This document shows, piece by piece, positions 49,254 to 61,168 of a stretch of DNA of 64,000 bases. The first letter of the stretch is position 1. The number at the start of each line of letters is the position of its first letter. The notes under the pieces were generated by a model. That model saw nothing but the letters and a program-made list of their open reading frames with translations, was not told the origin of the DNA and made no database searches. Origin of the DNA: Osmia lignaria lignaria. Taxonomy: Eukaryota > Arthropoda > Insecta > Hymenoptera > Megachilidae. Both the position numbers and the translations under genes were made by a program. The DNA lies in contig NW_027478168.1 in the NCBI RefSeq assembly GCF_051020975.1, positions 558,001-622,000 of the forward strand. Direction: 5' to 3'.

Positions 49254-51829
49254 GATCAAAAAATATCATAGAACATATGTTGTAGGAAACATAATTCTCT
49301 ACAAAAAAGGTCTCTTAACATTTTGCCATAGCTCTCTTCGTTTCCGAGATATTTGCAGATTTATCTCAAGGGAAAGGGCCTGACGGACATATTTCGAGAT
49401 ATTTCTTCTTCTTGTTGTTCTTCTTCTGTACAGCTAAGCTGGAAGTGGCATTAGCAGCTCGCAATAGTGCGGAGTTACCTCAAAGAAAGGGGCCACGGTG
49501 TTTCTGTATCTCTATTATGTTGGGGCGGCTTCGGAACTTTTAAATATCTCGATATATCTCGAAAACTACGCTTCTGATCAAAAAATATCATAGAATATAA
49601 ATTGTAGGAAACATAATTCTCTACAAAAAAGGTCTCTTAACATTTTGCCATAGCTCGCTTCGTTTCCGAGATATTTGCAGATATATCTCAAGGGAAGGGG
49701 CCTGACGGACATATTTCGAGATATTTCTTCTTCTTGTTGTTCTTCTTCTGCACAGCTAAACTGGAAGTGGCATTTCCAGCTCGCAATAGTGCAGAGTTAT
49801 CTCAAAGAAAGGGGCCAGGGTGTTTCTGTATCTCTATTATGTTGGTGCGGCTTCGGAACTTTTAAATATCTTGATATATCTCGAGAACTACGCATCTGAT
49901 CAAAAAATATCATAGAACATAAAAAGTAGGATACCTAATTCTCTACAAAAAAGGTCTCTTAACATTTTGCCATAGCTCTCTTCGTTTCCGAGATATTTGC
50001 AGATTTATCTCAAGGGAAAGGGCCTGACGGACATATTTCGAGATATTTCTTCTTCTTGTTGTGCTTCTTCTGCACAGCTAAACTGGAAGTGGCATTTCCA
50101 GCTCGGAATAGTGCAGAGTTATCTCAAAGAAAGGGGCCAGGGTGTTTCTGTATCTCTATTATGTTGGTGCGGCTTCGGAACTTTTAAATATCTTGATATA
50201 TCTCGAGAACTACGCATCTGATCAAAAAATATCATAGAACATAAAAAGTAGGAAACTTAATTCTCTACAAATGAGGTCTCTTAACATTTTGCCATAGCTC
50301 GCTTCGTTTCCGAGATATTTGCAGATATATCTCAAGGGAAGGGGCCTGACGGACATATTTCGAGATATTTCTTCTTCTTGTTGTGCTTCTTCTGCACAGC
50401 TAAACTGGAAGTGGCATTTCCAGCTCGCAATAGTGCAGAGTTATCTCAAAGAAAGGGGCCAGGGTGTTTCTGTATCTCTATTATGTTGGTGCGGCTTCGG
50501 AACTTTTAAATATCTTGATATATCTCGAGAACTACGCATCTGATCAAAAAATATCATAGAACATAAAAAGTAGGAAACTTAAGTCTCTACAAATAAGGTC
50601 TCTTAACATTTTGCCATAGCTCGCTTCGTTTCCGAGATATTTGCAGATTTATCTCAAGGGAAGGGGCCTGACGGACATATTTCGAGATATTTCTTCTTCT
50701 TGTTGTTCTGCTTCTGTACAGCTAAGCTGGAAGTGGCATATGCGGCTCGCAATAGTGCAGAGTTATCTCAAAGAAAGGGGCCACGGTGTTTCTGTATCTC
50801 TATTATGTTGGTGCGGCATCGGAACTTTTAAATATCTCCATATATCTCGAAAACTACGCTTCTGATCAAAAAATATCATAGAACATAAATTGTAGGAAAC
50901 ATAATTCTCTACAAAAAAGGTCTCTTAACATTTTGCCATCGCTCGCTTCGTTTCCGAGATATTTGCAGATATATCTCAAGGGAAGGGGCCTGACGGACAT
51001 ATTTCGAGATATTTCTTCTTCTTGTTGTGCTTCTTCTGCACAGCTAAACTCGAAGTGGCATTTCCAGCTCGCAATAGTGCAGAGTTATCTCAAAGAAAGG
51101 GGCCACGGTGTTTCTGTATCTCTATTATGTTGGTGCGGCATCGGAACTTTTAAATATCTTGATATATCTCGAGAACTACGCATCTGATCAAAAAATATCA
51201 TAGAACATAAAAAGTAGGAAACTTAATTCTCTACAAATAAGGTCTCTTAACATTTTGCCATAGCTCGCTTCGTTTCCGAGATATTTGCAGATCTATCTCA
51301 AGGGAAGGGGCCTGACGGACATATTTCGAGATATTTCTTCTTCTTGTTGTTCTTCTTCTGCACAGCTAAGCTGGAAGTGGCATTTGCAGCTCGCAATAGT
51401 GCAGAGTTATCTCAAAGAAAGGAGCCACGGTGTTTCTGTATCTCTATTATGTTGGTGCGGCTTCGGAACTTTTAAATATCTTGATATATCTCGAGAACTA
51501 CGCATCTGATCAAAAAATATCATAGAACATAAAAAGTAGGAAACTTAATTCTCTAGAAAAAAGGTCTCTTAACATTTTGCCATAGCTCGCTTCGTTTCCG
51601 AGATATTTGCAGATTTATCTCAAGGGAAGGGGCCTGACGGACATATTTCGAGATATTTCTTCTTCTTGTTGTTCTTCTTCTGCACAGCTAAGCTGGAAGT
51701 GGCATTTACAGCTCGCAATAGTGCAGAGTTATCTCAAAGAAAGGGGCCACGGTGTTTCTGTATCTCTATTATGTTGGTGCGGCTTCGGAACTTTAAAATA
51801 TCTTGATATATCTCGAGAACTACGCATCT
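49254..51829. repeat. 2,576-bp eight-unit higher-order repeat, copy 1
   Basis: Eight units with ordered markers: ATATGTTGTAGG and GTTGGGGCGG; GAATATAAATTG and CCAGGGTG; GGATACC with GCTCTCTTCG and CTCGGAATAG; ACAAATGAGG with TTGTGCTTC; CTGCTTCTGTACAG with GGCATATGCGG; TTGTGCTTC with AACTCGAAG; AAAGGAGCC; CTCTAGAAAAAAGG with CTTTAAAATATC. The series restarts at 51830. Confidence 0.85.
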
Positions 51830-54405
51830 GATCAAAAAATATCATAGAACATATGTTGTAGGAAACATAATTCTCTACAAAAAAGGTCTCTTAACATTTT
51901 GCCATAGCTCGCTTCGTTTCCGAGATATTTGCAGATTTATCTCAAGGGAAGGGGCCTGACGGACATATTTCGAGATATTTCTTCTTCTTGTTGTTCTTCT
52001 TCTGCACAGCTAAGCTGGAAGTGGCATTTGCAGCTCGCAATAGTGCAGAGTTATCTCAAAGAAAGGGGCCACGGTGTTTCTGTATCTCTATTATGTTGGG
52101 GCGGCTTCGGAACTTTTAAATATCTCGATATATCTCGAAAACTACGCTTCTGATCAAAAAATATCATAGAATATAAATTGTAGGAAACATAATTCTCTAC
52201 AAAAAAGGTCTCTTAACATTTTGCCATAGCTCGCTTCGTTTCCGAGATATTTGCAGATATATCTCAAGGGAAGGGGCCTGACGGACATATTTCGAGATAT
52301 TTCTTCTTCTTGTTGTTCTTCTTCTGCACAGCTAAACTGGAAGTGGCATTTCCAGCTCGCAATAGTGCAGAGTTATCTCAAAGAAAGGGGCCAGGGTGTT
52401 TCTGTATCTCTATTATGTTGGTGCGGCTTCGGAACTTTTAAATATCTTGATATATCTCGAGAACTACGCATCTGATCAAAAAATATCATAGAACATAAAA
52501 AGTAGGATACCTAATTCTCTACAAAAAAGGGCTCTTAACATTTTGCCATAGCTCTCTTCGTTTCCGAGATATTTGCAGATTTATCTCAAGGGAAAGGGCC
52601 TGACGGACATATTTCGAGATATTTCTTCTTCTTGTTGTGCTTCTTCTGCACAGCTAAACTGGAAGTGGCATTTCCAGCTCGGAATAGTGCAGAGTTATCT
52701 CAAAGAAAGGGGCCAGGGTGTTTCTGTATCTCTATTATGTTGGTGCGGCTTCGGAACTTTTAAATATCTTGATATATCTCGAGAACTACGCATCTGATCA
52801 AAAAATATCATAGAACATAAAAAGTAGGAAACTTAATTCTCTACAAATGAGGTCTCTTAACATTTTGCCATAGCTCGCTTCGTTTCCGAGATATTTGCAG
52901 ATTTATCTCAAGGGAAGGGGCCTGACGGACATATTTCGAGATATTTCTTCTTCTTGTTGTTCTGCTTCTGTACAGCTAAGCTGGAAGTGGCATATGCGGC
53001 TCGCAATAGTGCAGAGTTATCTCAAAGAAAGGGGCCACGGTGTTTCTGTATCTCTATTATGTTGGTGCGGCTTCGAAACTTTTAAATATCTTGATATATC
53101 TCGAGAACTACGCATGTGATCAAAAAATATCATAGAACATAAAAAGTAGGAAACCTAATTCTCTACAAAAAAGGTCTCTTAACATTTTGCCATAGCTCTC
53201 TTCGTTTCCGAGATATTTGCAGATATATCTCAAGGGAAGGGGCCTGACGGACATATTTCGAGATATTTCTTCTTCTTGTTGTGCTTCTTCTGCACAGCTA
53301 AACTGGAAGTGGCATTTCCAGCTCGCAATAGTGCAGAGTTATCTCAAAGAAAGGGGCCAGGGTGTTTCTGTATCTCTATTATGTTGGTGCGGCTTCGGAA
53401 CTTTTAAATATCTTGATATATCTCGAGAACTACGCATCTGATCAAAAAATATCATAGAACATAAAAAGTAGGAAACTTAAGTCTCTACAAATAAGGTCTC
53501 TTAACATTTTGCCATAGCTCGCTTCGTTTCCGAGATATTTGCAGATTTATCTCAAGGGAAGGGGCCTGACGGACATATTTCGAGATATTTCTTCTTCTTG
53601 TTGTTCTGCTTCTGTACAGCTAAGCTGGAAGTGGCATATGCGGCTCGCAATAGTGCAGAGTTATCTCAAAGAAAGGGGCCACGGTGTTTCTGTATCTCTA
53701 TTATGTTGGTGCGGCATCGGAACTTTTAAATATCTCCATATATCTCGAAAACTACGCTTCTGATCAAAAAATATCATAGAACATAAATTGTAGGAAACAT
53801 AATTCTCTACAAAAAAGGTCTCTTAACATTTTGCCATAGCTCGCTTCGTTTCCGAGATATTTGCAGATATATCTCAAGGGAAGGGGCCTGACGGACATAT
53901 TTCGAGATATTTCTTCTTCTTGTTGTGCTTCTTCTGCACAGCTAAACTCGAAGTGGCATTTCCAGCTCGCAATAGTGCAGAGTTATCTCAAAGAAAGGAG
54001 CCACGGTGTTTCTGTATCTCTATTATGTTGGTGCGGCTTCGGAACTTTTAAATATCTTGATATATCTCGAGAACTACGCATCTGATCAAAAAATATCATA
54101 GAACATAAAAAGTAGGAAACTTAATTCTCTAGAAAAAAGGTCTCTTAACATTTTGCCATAGCTCGCTTCGTTTCCGAGATATTTGCAGATTTATCTCAAG
54201 GGAAGGGGCCTGACGGACATATTTCGAGATATTTCTTCTTCTTGTTGTTCTTCTTCTGCACAGCTAAGCTGGAAGTGGCATTTACAGCTCGCAATAGTGC
54301 AGAGTTATCTCAAAGAAAGGGGCCACGGTGTTTCTGTATCTCTATTATGTTGGTGCGGCTTCGGAACTTTAAAATATCTTGATATATCTCGAGAACTACG
54401 CATCT
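51830..54405. repeat. 2,576-bp eight-unit higher-order repeat, copy 2 (one gain, one loss)
   Basis: The first three units match copy 1 at an offset of eight units. The unit 52796-53117 is an extra chimera (ACAAATGAGG linker of one parent, CTGCTTCTGTACAG body of the next). The next units match at an offset of nine. The unit 53762-54083 then fuses two parents (AACTCGAAG on the left, AAAGGAGCC on the right), returning the offset to eight. Total length is therefore unchanged. A third copy begins at 54406 but diverges within its first unit. Confidence 0.85.
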
Positions 54406-57304
54406 GATCAAAAAATATCATAGAACATATGTTGTAGGAAACATAATTCTCTACAAAAAAGGTCTCTTAACATTTTGCCATAGCTCGCTTCGTTTCCGAG
54501 ATATTTGCAGATTTATCTCAAGGGAAGGGGCCTGACGGACATATTTCGAGATATTTCTTCTTCTTGTTGTTCTTCTTCTGCACAGCTAAGCTGGAAGTGG
54601 CATTTGCAGCTCGCAATAGTGCAGAGTTATCTCAAAGAAAGGGGCCACGGTGTTTCTGTATCTCTATTATGTTGGTGCGGCTTCGGAACTTTTAAATATC
54701 TTGATATATCTCGAGAACTACGCATCTGATCAAAAAATATCATAGAACATATGTTGTAGGAAACATAATTCTCTACAAAAAAGGTCTCTTAACATTTTGC
54801 CATAGCTCGCTTCGTTTCCGAGATATTTGCAGATATATCTCAAGGGAAGGGGCCTGACGGACATATTTCGGGATATTTCTTCTTCTTGTTGTTCTTCTTC
54901 TGCACAGCTAAACTGGAAGTGGCATTTCCAGCTCGCAATAGTGCAGAGTTATCTCAAAGAAAGGGGCCACGGTGTTTTTGTATCTCTATTATGTTGGTGC
55001 GGCTTCGGAACTTTTAAATATCTTGATATATCTCGAGAACAACGCATCTGATCAAAAAATATCATAGAAGATAAAAAGTAGGAAACTTAATTCCCTACAA
55101 ATAAGGTCTCTTAACATTTTGCCATAGCTCGCTTCGTTTCCGAGATATTGGCAGATATATCTCAAGGGAAGGGGCCTGACGGACATATTTCGAGATATTT
55201 CTTCTTCTTGTTGTTCTTCTTCTGTACAGCTAAGCTGGAAGTGGCATATGCGGCTCGCAATAGTGCAGAGTTATCTCAAAGAAAGGGGCCACGGTGTTTC
55301 TGTATCTCTATTATGTTGGTGAGGCTTCGGAACTTTTAAATATCTTGATATATCTCGAGAACTACGCATCTGATCAAAAAATATCACAGAACATAAAAAG
55401 TAGGAAACTTAATTCTCTACAAAAAAGGTCACCTAACATTTTGCCATAGCGCGCCTGGTTTCCGAGATATTTGCAGATTTATCTCAAGGGAAGGGGCCTG
55501 ACGGACATATTTCGAGATATTTCTTCTTCTTGTTGTTCTTCTTCTGCACAGCTAAGCTGGAAGTGGCATTTACAGCTCGCAATAGTGCAGAGTTATCTCA
55601 AAGAAAGGGGCCACCTGTGTTTCTGTATCTCTATTATGTTGGTGCGGCTTCGGAACTTTAAAATACCTTGATATATCTCGAGAACTACGCATCTGATCCA
55701 AAAATATCATAGAACATAAAAAGTAGGAAACATAATTCTCTACAAATAAGGTCTCTTAACATTTTGCCATAGCTCGCTTCGTTTCCGAGATATTTGCAGA
55801 TTTATCTCAAGGGAAGGGGCCTGACGGACATATTTCGAGATATTTCTTCTTCTTGTTGTTCTTCTTCTGCACAGCTAAACTGGAAGTGGCGTTTCCAGCT
55901 CGCAATAGTGCAGAGTTATCTCAAAGAAAGGGGCCACGGTGTTTCTGTATCTCTATTATGTTGGTGCGGCTTCGGAGCTTTTAAATATCTTGATATATCT
56001 CGAGAACTACGCATCTGATCAAAAAATATCATAGAACATATGTTGTAGGAAACATAATTCTCTACAAAAAAGGCCTCTTAACATTTTGCCATAGCTCGCT
56101 TCGTTTCCGAGATATTTGCAGATTTATCTCAAGGGAAGGGGCCTGACGGACATATTTCGAGATATTTCTTCTTCTTGTTGTTCTTCTTCTGCACAGCTAA
56201 GCTGGAAGTGGCATTTGCAGCTCGCAATAGTGCAGAGTTATCTCAAAGAAAGGGGCCACGGTGTTTCTGTATCTCTATTATGTTGGTGCGGCTTCGGAAC
56301 TTTTAAATATCTTGATATATCTCGAGAACTACGCATCTGATCAAAAAATATCATAGAACATAAAAAGTAGGAAACTTAATTCTCTACAAATAAGGTCTCT
56401 TAACATTTTGCCATAGCTCGCTTCGTTTCCGAGATATTTGCAGATTTATCTCAAGGGAAGGGGCCTGACGGACATATTTCGAGATATTTCTTCTTCTTGT
56501 TGTTCTTCTTCTGCACAGCGAAGCTGGAAGTGGCATTTACAGCTCGCAATAGTGCAGAGTTATCTCAAAGAAAGGGGCCACGGTGTTTCTGTATCTCTAT
56601 TATGTTGGTGCGGCTTCGGAACTTTTAAATATCTTGATATATCTCGAGAACTACGCATCTGATCAAAAAATATCATAGAATATATGTTGTAGGAAACATA
56701 ATTCTCTACAAAAAAGGTCTCTTAACATTTTGCCATAGCTCGCTTCGTTTCCGAGATATTTGCAGATATATCTCAAGGGAAGGGGCCTCACGGACATATT
56801 TCGAGATATTTCTTCTTCTTGTTGTTCTTCTTCTGCACAGCTAAGCTGGAAGTGGCATTTGCAGCTCGCAATAGTGCAGAGTTATCTCAAAGAAAGGGGC
56901 CACGGTGTTTCTGTATCTCTATTATGTTGGTGCGGCTTCGGAACTTTTAAATATCTTGATATATCTCGAGAACTACGCATCTGATCAAAAAATATCATAG
57001 AACATAAAAAGTAGGAAACATAATTCTCTACAAATAAGGGCTCTCAACATTTTGCCATAGCTCGCTTCGTTTCCGAGATATTTGCAGATTTATCTCAAGG
57101 GAAGGGGCCTGACGGAGATATTTCGAGATATTTCTTCTTCTTGTTGTTCTTCTTCTGCACAGCTAAGCTGGAAGTGGCATTTGCAGCTCGCAATAGTGCA
57201 GAGTTATCTCAAAGAAAGGGGCCACGGTGTTTCTGTATCTCTATTATGTTGGTGCGGCTTCGGAACTTTTAAATATCATGATATATCTCGAAAACTACGC
57301 ATCT
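54406..57304. repeat. Nine near-consensus units, with the third length change
   Basis: Mostly ordinary units with ATATGTTGTAGG or AAAAAGTAGG linkers. An extra base lies at 55614-55616 (CCACCTGTG against CCACGGTG), making a 323-base unit and shifting all later GATC positions by one. The unit 55050-55371 shares GTACAG and GGCATATGCGG with the eight-unit repeat. The unit 56983-57304 has GACGGAGATATTTCG, as at 13834 and 19308. Confidence 0.75.
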
Positions 57305-60300
57305 GATCAAAAAATATCATAGAGTATAAATAGTAGAAAACTTAATTACCTACAAAAAATGTCTCTCAACATTTTGCCATAGCTCGCATCGTTTCCGAGA
57401 TATTTGCAGATTTAGCTCAAAGGAAGGGGCCTGACGGACATATTTCGAGATATTCCTTCTTCTTGTTGTTCCTCTTCAGCACAGCTAAGCTGGAAGTGGC
57501 ATTTCCAGCCCGCAATAGTGCAGAGTTATCTCAAAGAAAGGATCCACGGTGTTTCTGTATCTTTATTATGTTGGTGCGGCTTCGGAACTTTTAAATATCT
57601 CGATATTTCTCGAAAGCTACGCATCTGACCAAAAAATATCCTAGAACATAAATAGTAGGAAACTTAATTTCCTACAAAAAAGGTTTCTCAACATTTTGCC
57701 ATAGCTCGCATCGTTTCCGAGATATTTGCAGATGTAGCTCAAGTGAAGGGGCCTGACGGACATATTCCGAGATATTTCTTGTTCTTGTTGTGCTTCTTCT
57801 GCACAGCTAAGCTGGAAGTGGCATTTGCAGCTCGCAATAGTGCAGAGTTATCTCACAGAAAGGGGCCACGGTGTTTCTGTATCTCTATTATGTTGGAGCG
57901 GCTTCGGAACTTTTAAATATCATGATATATCTGGAAAACTACGCATCTGATCGAAAAATATCATAGCATATAAATAGTAGAAAACTTAATTTCCTACAAA
58001 AAATGTCTCTCAACATTTTGCCATAGCTCGCATCGTTTCCGAGATATTTGCAGATTTAGCTCAAAGGAAGGGGCCTGACGGACATATTTCGAGATATTCC
58101 TTCTTCTTGTTGTTCCTCTTCAGCACAGCTAAGCTGGAAGTGGCATTTCCAGCCCGCAATAGTGCAGAGTTATCTCAAAGAAAGGATCCACGGTGTTTCT
58201 GTATCTTTATTATGTTGCTGCGGCTTCGGAACTTTTAAATATCATGATATATCTCGAAAACTACGCATCTGATCAAAAAATATCATAGAACATAAAAAGT
58301 AGGAAACTTAATTCTCTACAAAAAAGGTCTCCTAACATTTTGCCATAGCTCGCATCGTTTCCGAGATATTTGCAGATATATCTCAAGGGAAGGGGCCTGA
58401 CGGACATATTTCGAGATATTTCTACTTCTTGTTGTTCTTCGTCTGCTCAGCTAAACTGGAAGTGGCATTTCCAGCTCGCAATAGTGCAGAGTTATCTCAA
58501 AGAAAGGGGCCACGGTGTTTCTGTATCTCTATTATGTTTGTGCGCCTTCGGAACTTTTAAATATCTTGATATATCTCGAGAACTACGCATCTGATCAAAA
58601 AATATCATAGAACATAAAAAGTAGGAAACTTAATTCTCTACAAAAAAGGTCTCTTAACATTTTGCCAGAGCTGGCATCGTTTCCGAGATATTTGCAGATT
58701 TAGCTCAAGGGAAAGGGCCTGACGGACATATTTCGAGATATTCCTTCTTCTTGTTGTTCCTCTTCAGCACAGCTAAGCTGGAAGTGGCATTTCCAGCCCG
58801 CAATAGTGCAGAGTTATCTCAAAGAAAGGATCCACGGTGTTTCTGTATCTTTATTATGTTGCTGCGGCTTCGGAACTTTTAAATATCATGATATATCTCG
58901 AAAACTACGCATCTGATCAAAAAATATCATAGAATATAAATAGTAGAAAACTTAATTACCTACAAAAAATGTCTCTCAACATTTTGCCATAGCTCGCATC
59001 GTTTCCGAGATATTTGCAGATTTAGCTCAAAGGAAGGGGCCTGACGGACATATTTCGAGATATTCCTTCTTCTTGTTGTTCCTCTTGAGCACAGCTAAGC
59101 TGGAAGTGGCATTTCCAGCGCGCAATAGTGCAGAGTTATCTCAAAGAAAGGATCCACGGTGTTTCTGTATCTTTATTATGTTGGTGCGGCTTCGGAACTT
59201 TTAAATAGCTTGATATATCTCGAAAACTACGCGTCTGATCAAAAAATATCATAGAACATAAATAGTAGGAAACTTAATTTCCTACAAAAAAGGTCTCTCA
59301 ACATTTTGGCACAGCTCACATCGTTTCCGAGATATTTGCAGATTTAGCTCAAAGGAAGGGGCCTGACGGACATATTTCGAGATATTTCTTTTTCTTGTTG
59401 TTCTTCTTCAGCACAACTAAGCTGGAAGTGGCATTTCCAGCCCAGAATAGTGCAGAGTTATCTCAAAGAAGGAATCCACGGTGTTTCTGTATCTTTATTA
59501 TGTTGGTGCGGCTTCGGAAGTTTTAAAAATCTCGATATTTCTCGAAAACTACGCATCTGACCAAAAAATATCATAGAACATAAATAGTAGGAAACTTAAT
59601 TTCCTACAAAAAAGGTCTCTTAACATTTTGCCATAGCTCGCGTCGTTTCCGAGATATTTGCAGATATAGCTCAAGTGAAGGGGCCTGACGGACATATTCC
59701 GAGATATTTCTTCTTCTTGTTGTTCTTCTTCTGCACAGCTAAGCTGGAAGTGGGATTTGCAGCTCGCAATAGTGCAGAGTTATCTCAAAGAAAGGGGCCA
59801 CGGTGTTTCTGTATCTCTATTATGTTGGTGCGGCTTCGGAATTTTTAAATATCTTGATATATCTCGAGAACTACGCATCTGATCAAAAAATATCATAGAG
59901 CATAAATTGTAGGAAACATAATTCTCTACAAAAAAGGTCTCCTAACATTTTGCCATAGCTCGCATCGTTTCCGAGATATTTGCAGATATAGCTCAAGGGA
60001 AGGGGCCTGACGGACATATTCCGAGATATTTCTTGTTCTTGTTGTGCTTCTTCTGCACAGCTAAGCTGGAAGTGGCATTTGCAGCTCGCAATAGTGCAGA
60101 GTTATCTCAAAGAAAGGGGCCACGGTGTTTCTGTATCTCTATTATGTTGGTGCGGCTTCGGAACTTTTAAATATCTTGATATATCTCGAAAACTACGCGT
60201 CTGATCAAAAAATATCATAGAACATAAAAAGTAGGAAACTTAATTCTCTACCAAAAAGGTCTCTTAACATTTTGCCATAGCTCGCATCGTTTCCGAGATA

Positions 60301-61168
60301 TTTGCAGATATATCTCAAGGGAAGGGGCCTGACGGACATATTTCGAGATATTTCTACTTCTTGTTGTTCTTCTTCTGCTCAGCTAAACTGGAAGTGGCAT
60401 TTCCAGCTCGCAATAGTGCAGAGTTATCTCAAAGAAAGGGGCCACGGTGTTTCTGTATCTCTATTATGTTTGTGCGCCTTCGGAACTTTTAAATATCTTG
60501 ATATATCTCGAGAACTACGCATCTGATCAAAAAATATCATAGAACATAAAAAGTAGGAAACTTAATTCTCTACAAAAAAGGTCTCTTAACATTTTGCCAG
60601 AGCTGGCATCGTTTCCGAGATATTTGCAGATTTAGCTCAAGGGAAAGGGCCTGACGGACATATTTCGAGATATTCCTTCTTCTTGTTGTTCCTCTTGAGC
60701 ACAGCTAAGCTGGAAGTGGCATTTCCAGCCCGCAATAGTGCAGAGTTATCTCAAAGAAAGGATCCACGGTGTTTCTGTATCTTTATTATGTTGGTGCGGC
60801 TTCGGAACTTTTAAATATCTTGATATATCTCGAAAACTACGCGTCTGATCAAAAAATATCATAGAACATAAATAGTAGGAAACTTAATTTCCTACAAAAA
60901 AGGTCTCTCAACATTTTGGCACAGCTCACATCGTTTCCGAGATATTTGCAGATTTAGCTCAAAGGAAGGGGCCTGACGGACATATTTCGAGATATTTCTT
61001 TTTCTTGTTGTTCTTCTTCAGCACAACTAAGCTGGAAGTGGCATTTCCAGCCCAGAATAGTGCAGAGTTATCTCAAAGAAAGAGGCCACGGTATTTATGT
61101 ATCTTTATTATGTTGGTGCGGCTTCGGAACCTTTAAATACCTTGATATATCTCGAAAACTACGCATCT
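57305..61168. repeat. Diverged block of about twelve units, probably older
   Basis: Most units carry variants rare elsewhere: TTTAGCTCAAAGG, TTCCTACAAAAAA, GCTCGCATCG, CTCTTCAGCAC, CAGCCCGC, TCTTTATTATG and AAAGGATCCACGG. The last gives GGATCC sites at 57540, 58184, 58828, 59150 and 60760. TTTAGC stops the common open frame. Within the block, 58271 to about 58760 recurs six units on, from 60203. The unit 60525-60846 joins the left part of 58593 (CCAGAGCTGG, GGGAAAGGG) to the right part of 58915 (CTCTTGAGCAC), restoring a five-unit offset. Confidence 0.82.

Noticed and set aside
57540..60765. GGATCC sites as signs of cloned or foreign DNA
   Set aside because: They are a shared variant of the diverged units (AAAGGATCCACGG for AAAGGGGCCACGG), not vector or linker sequence.
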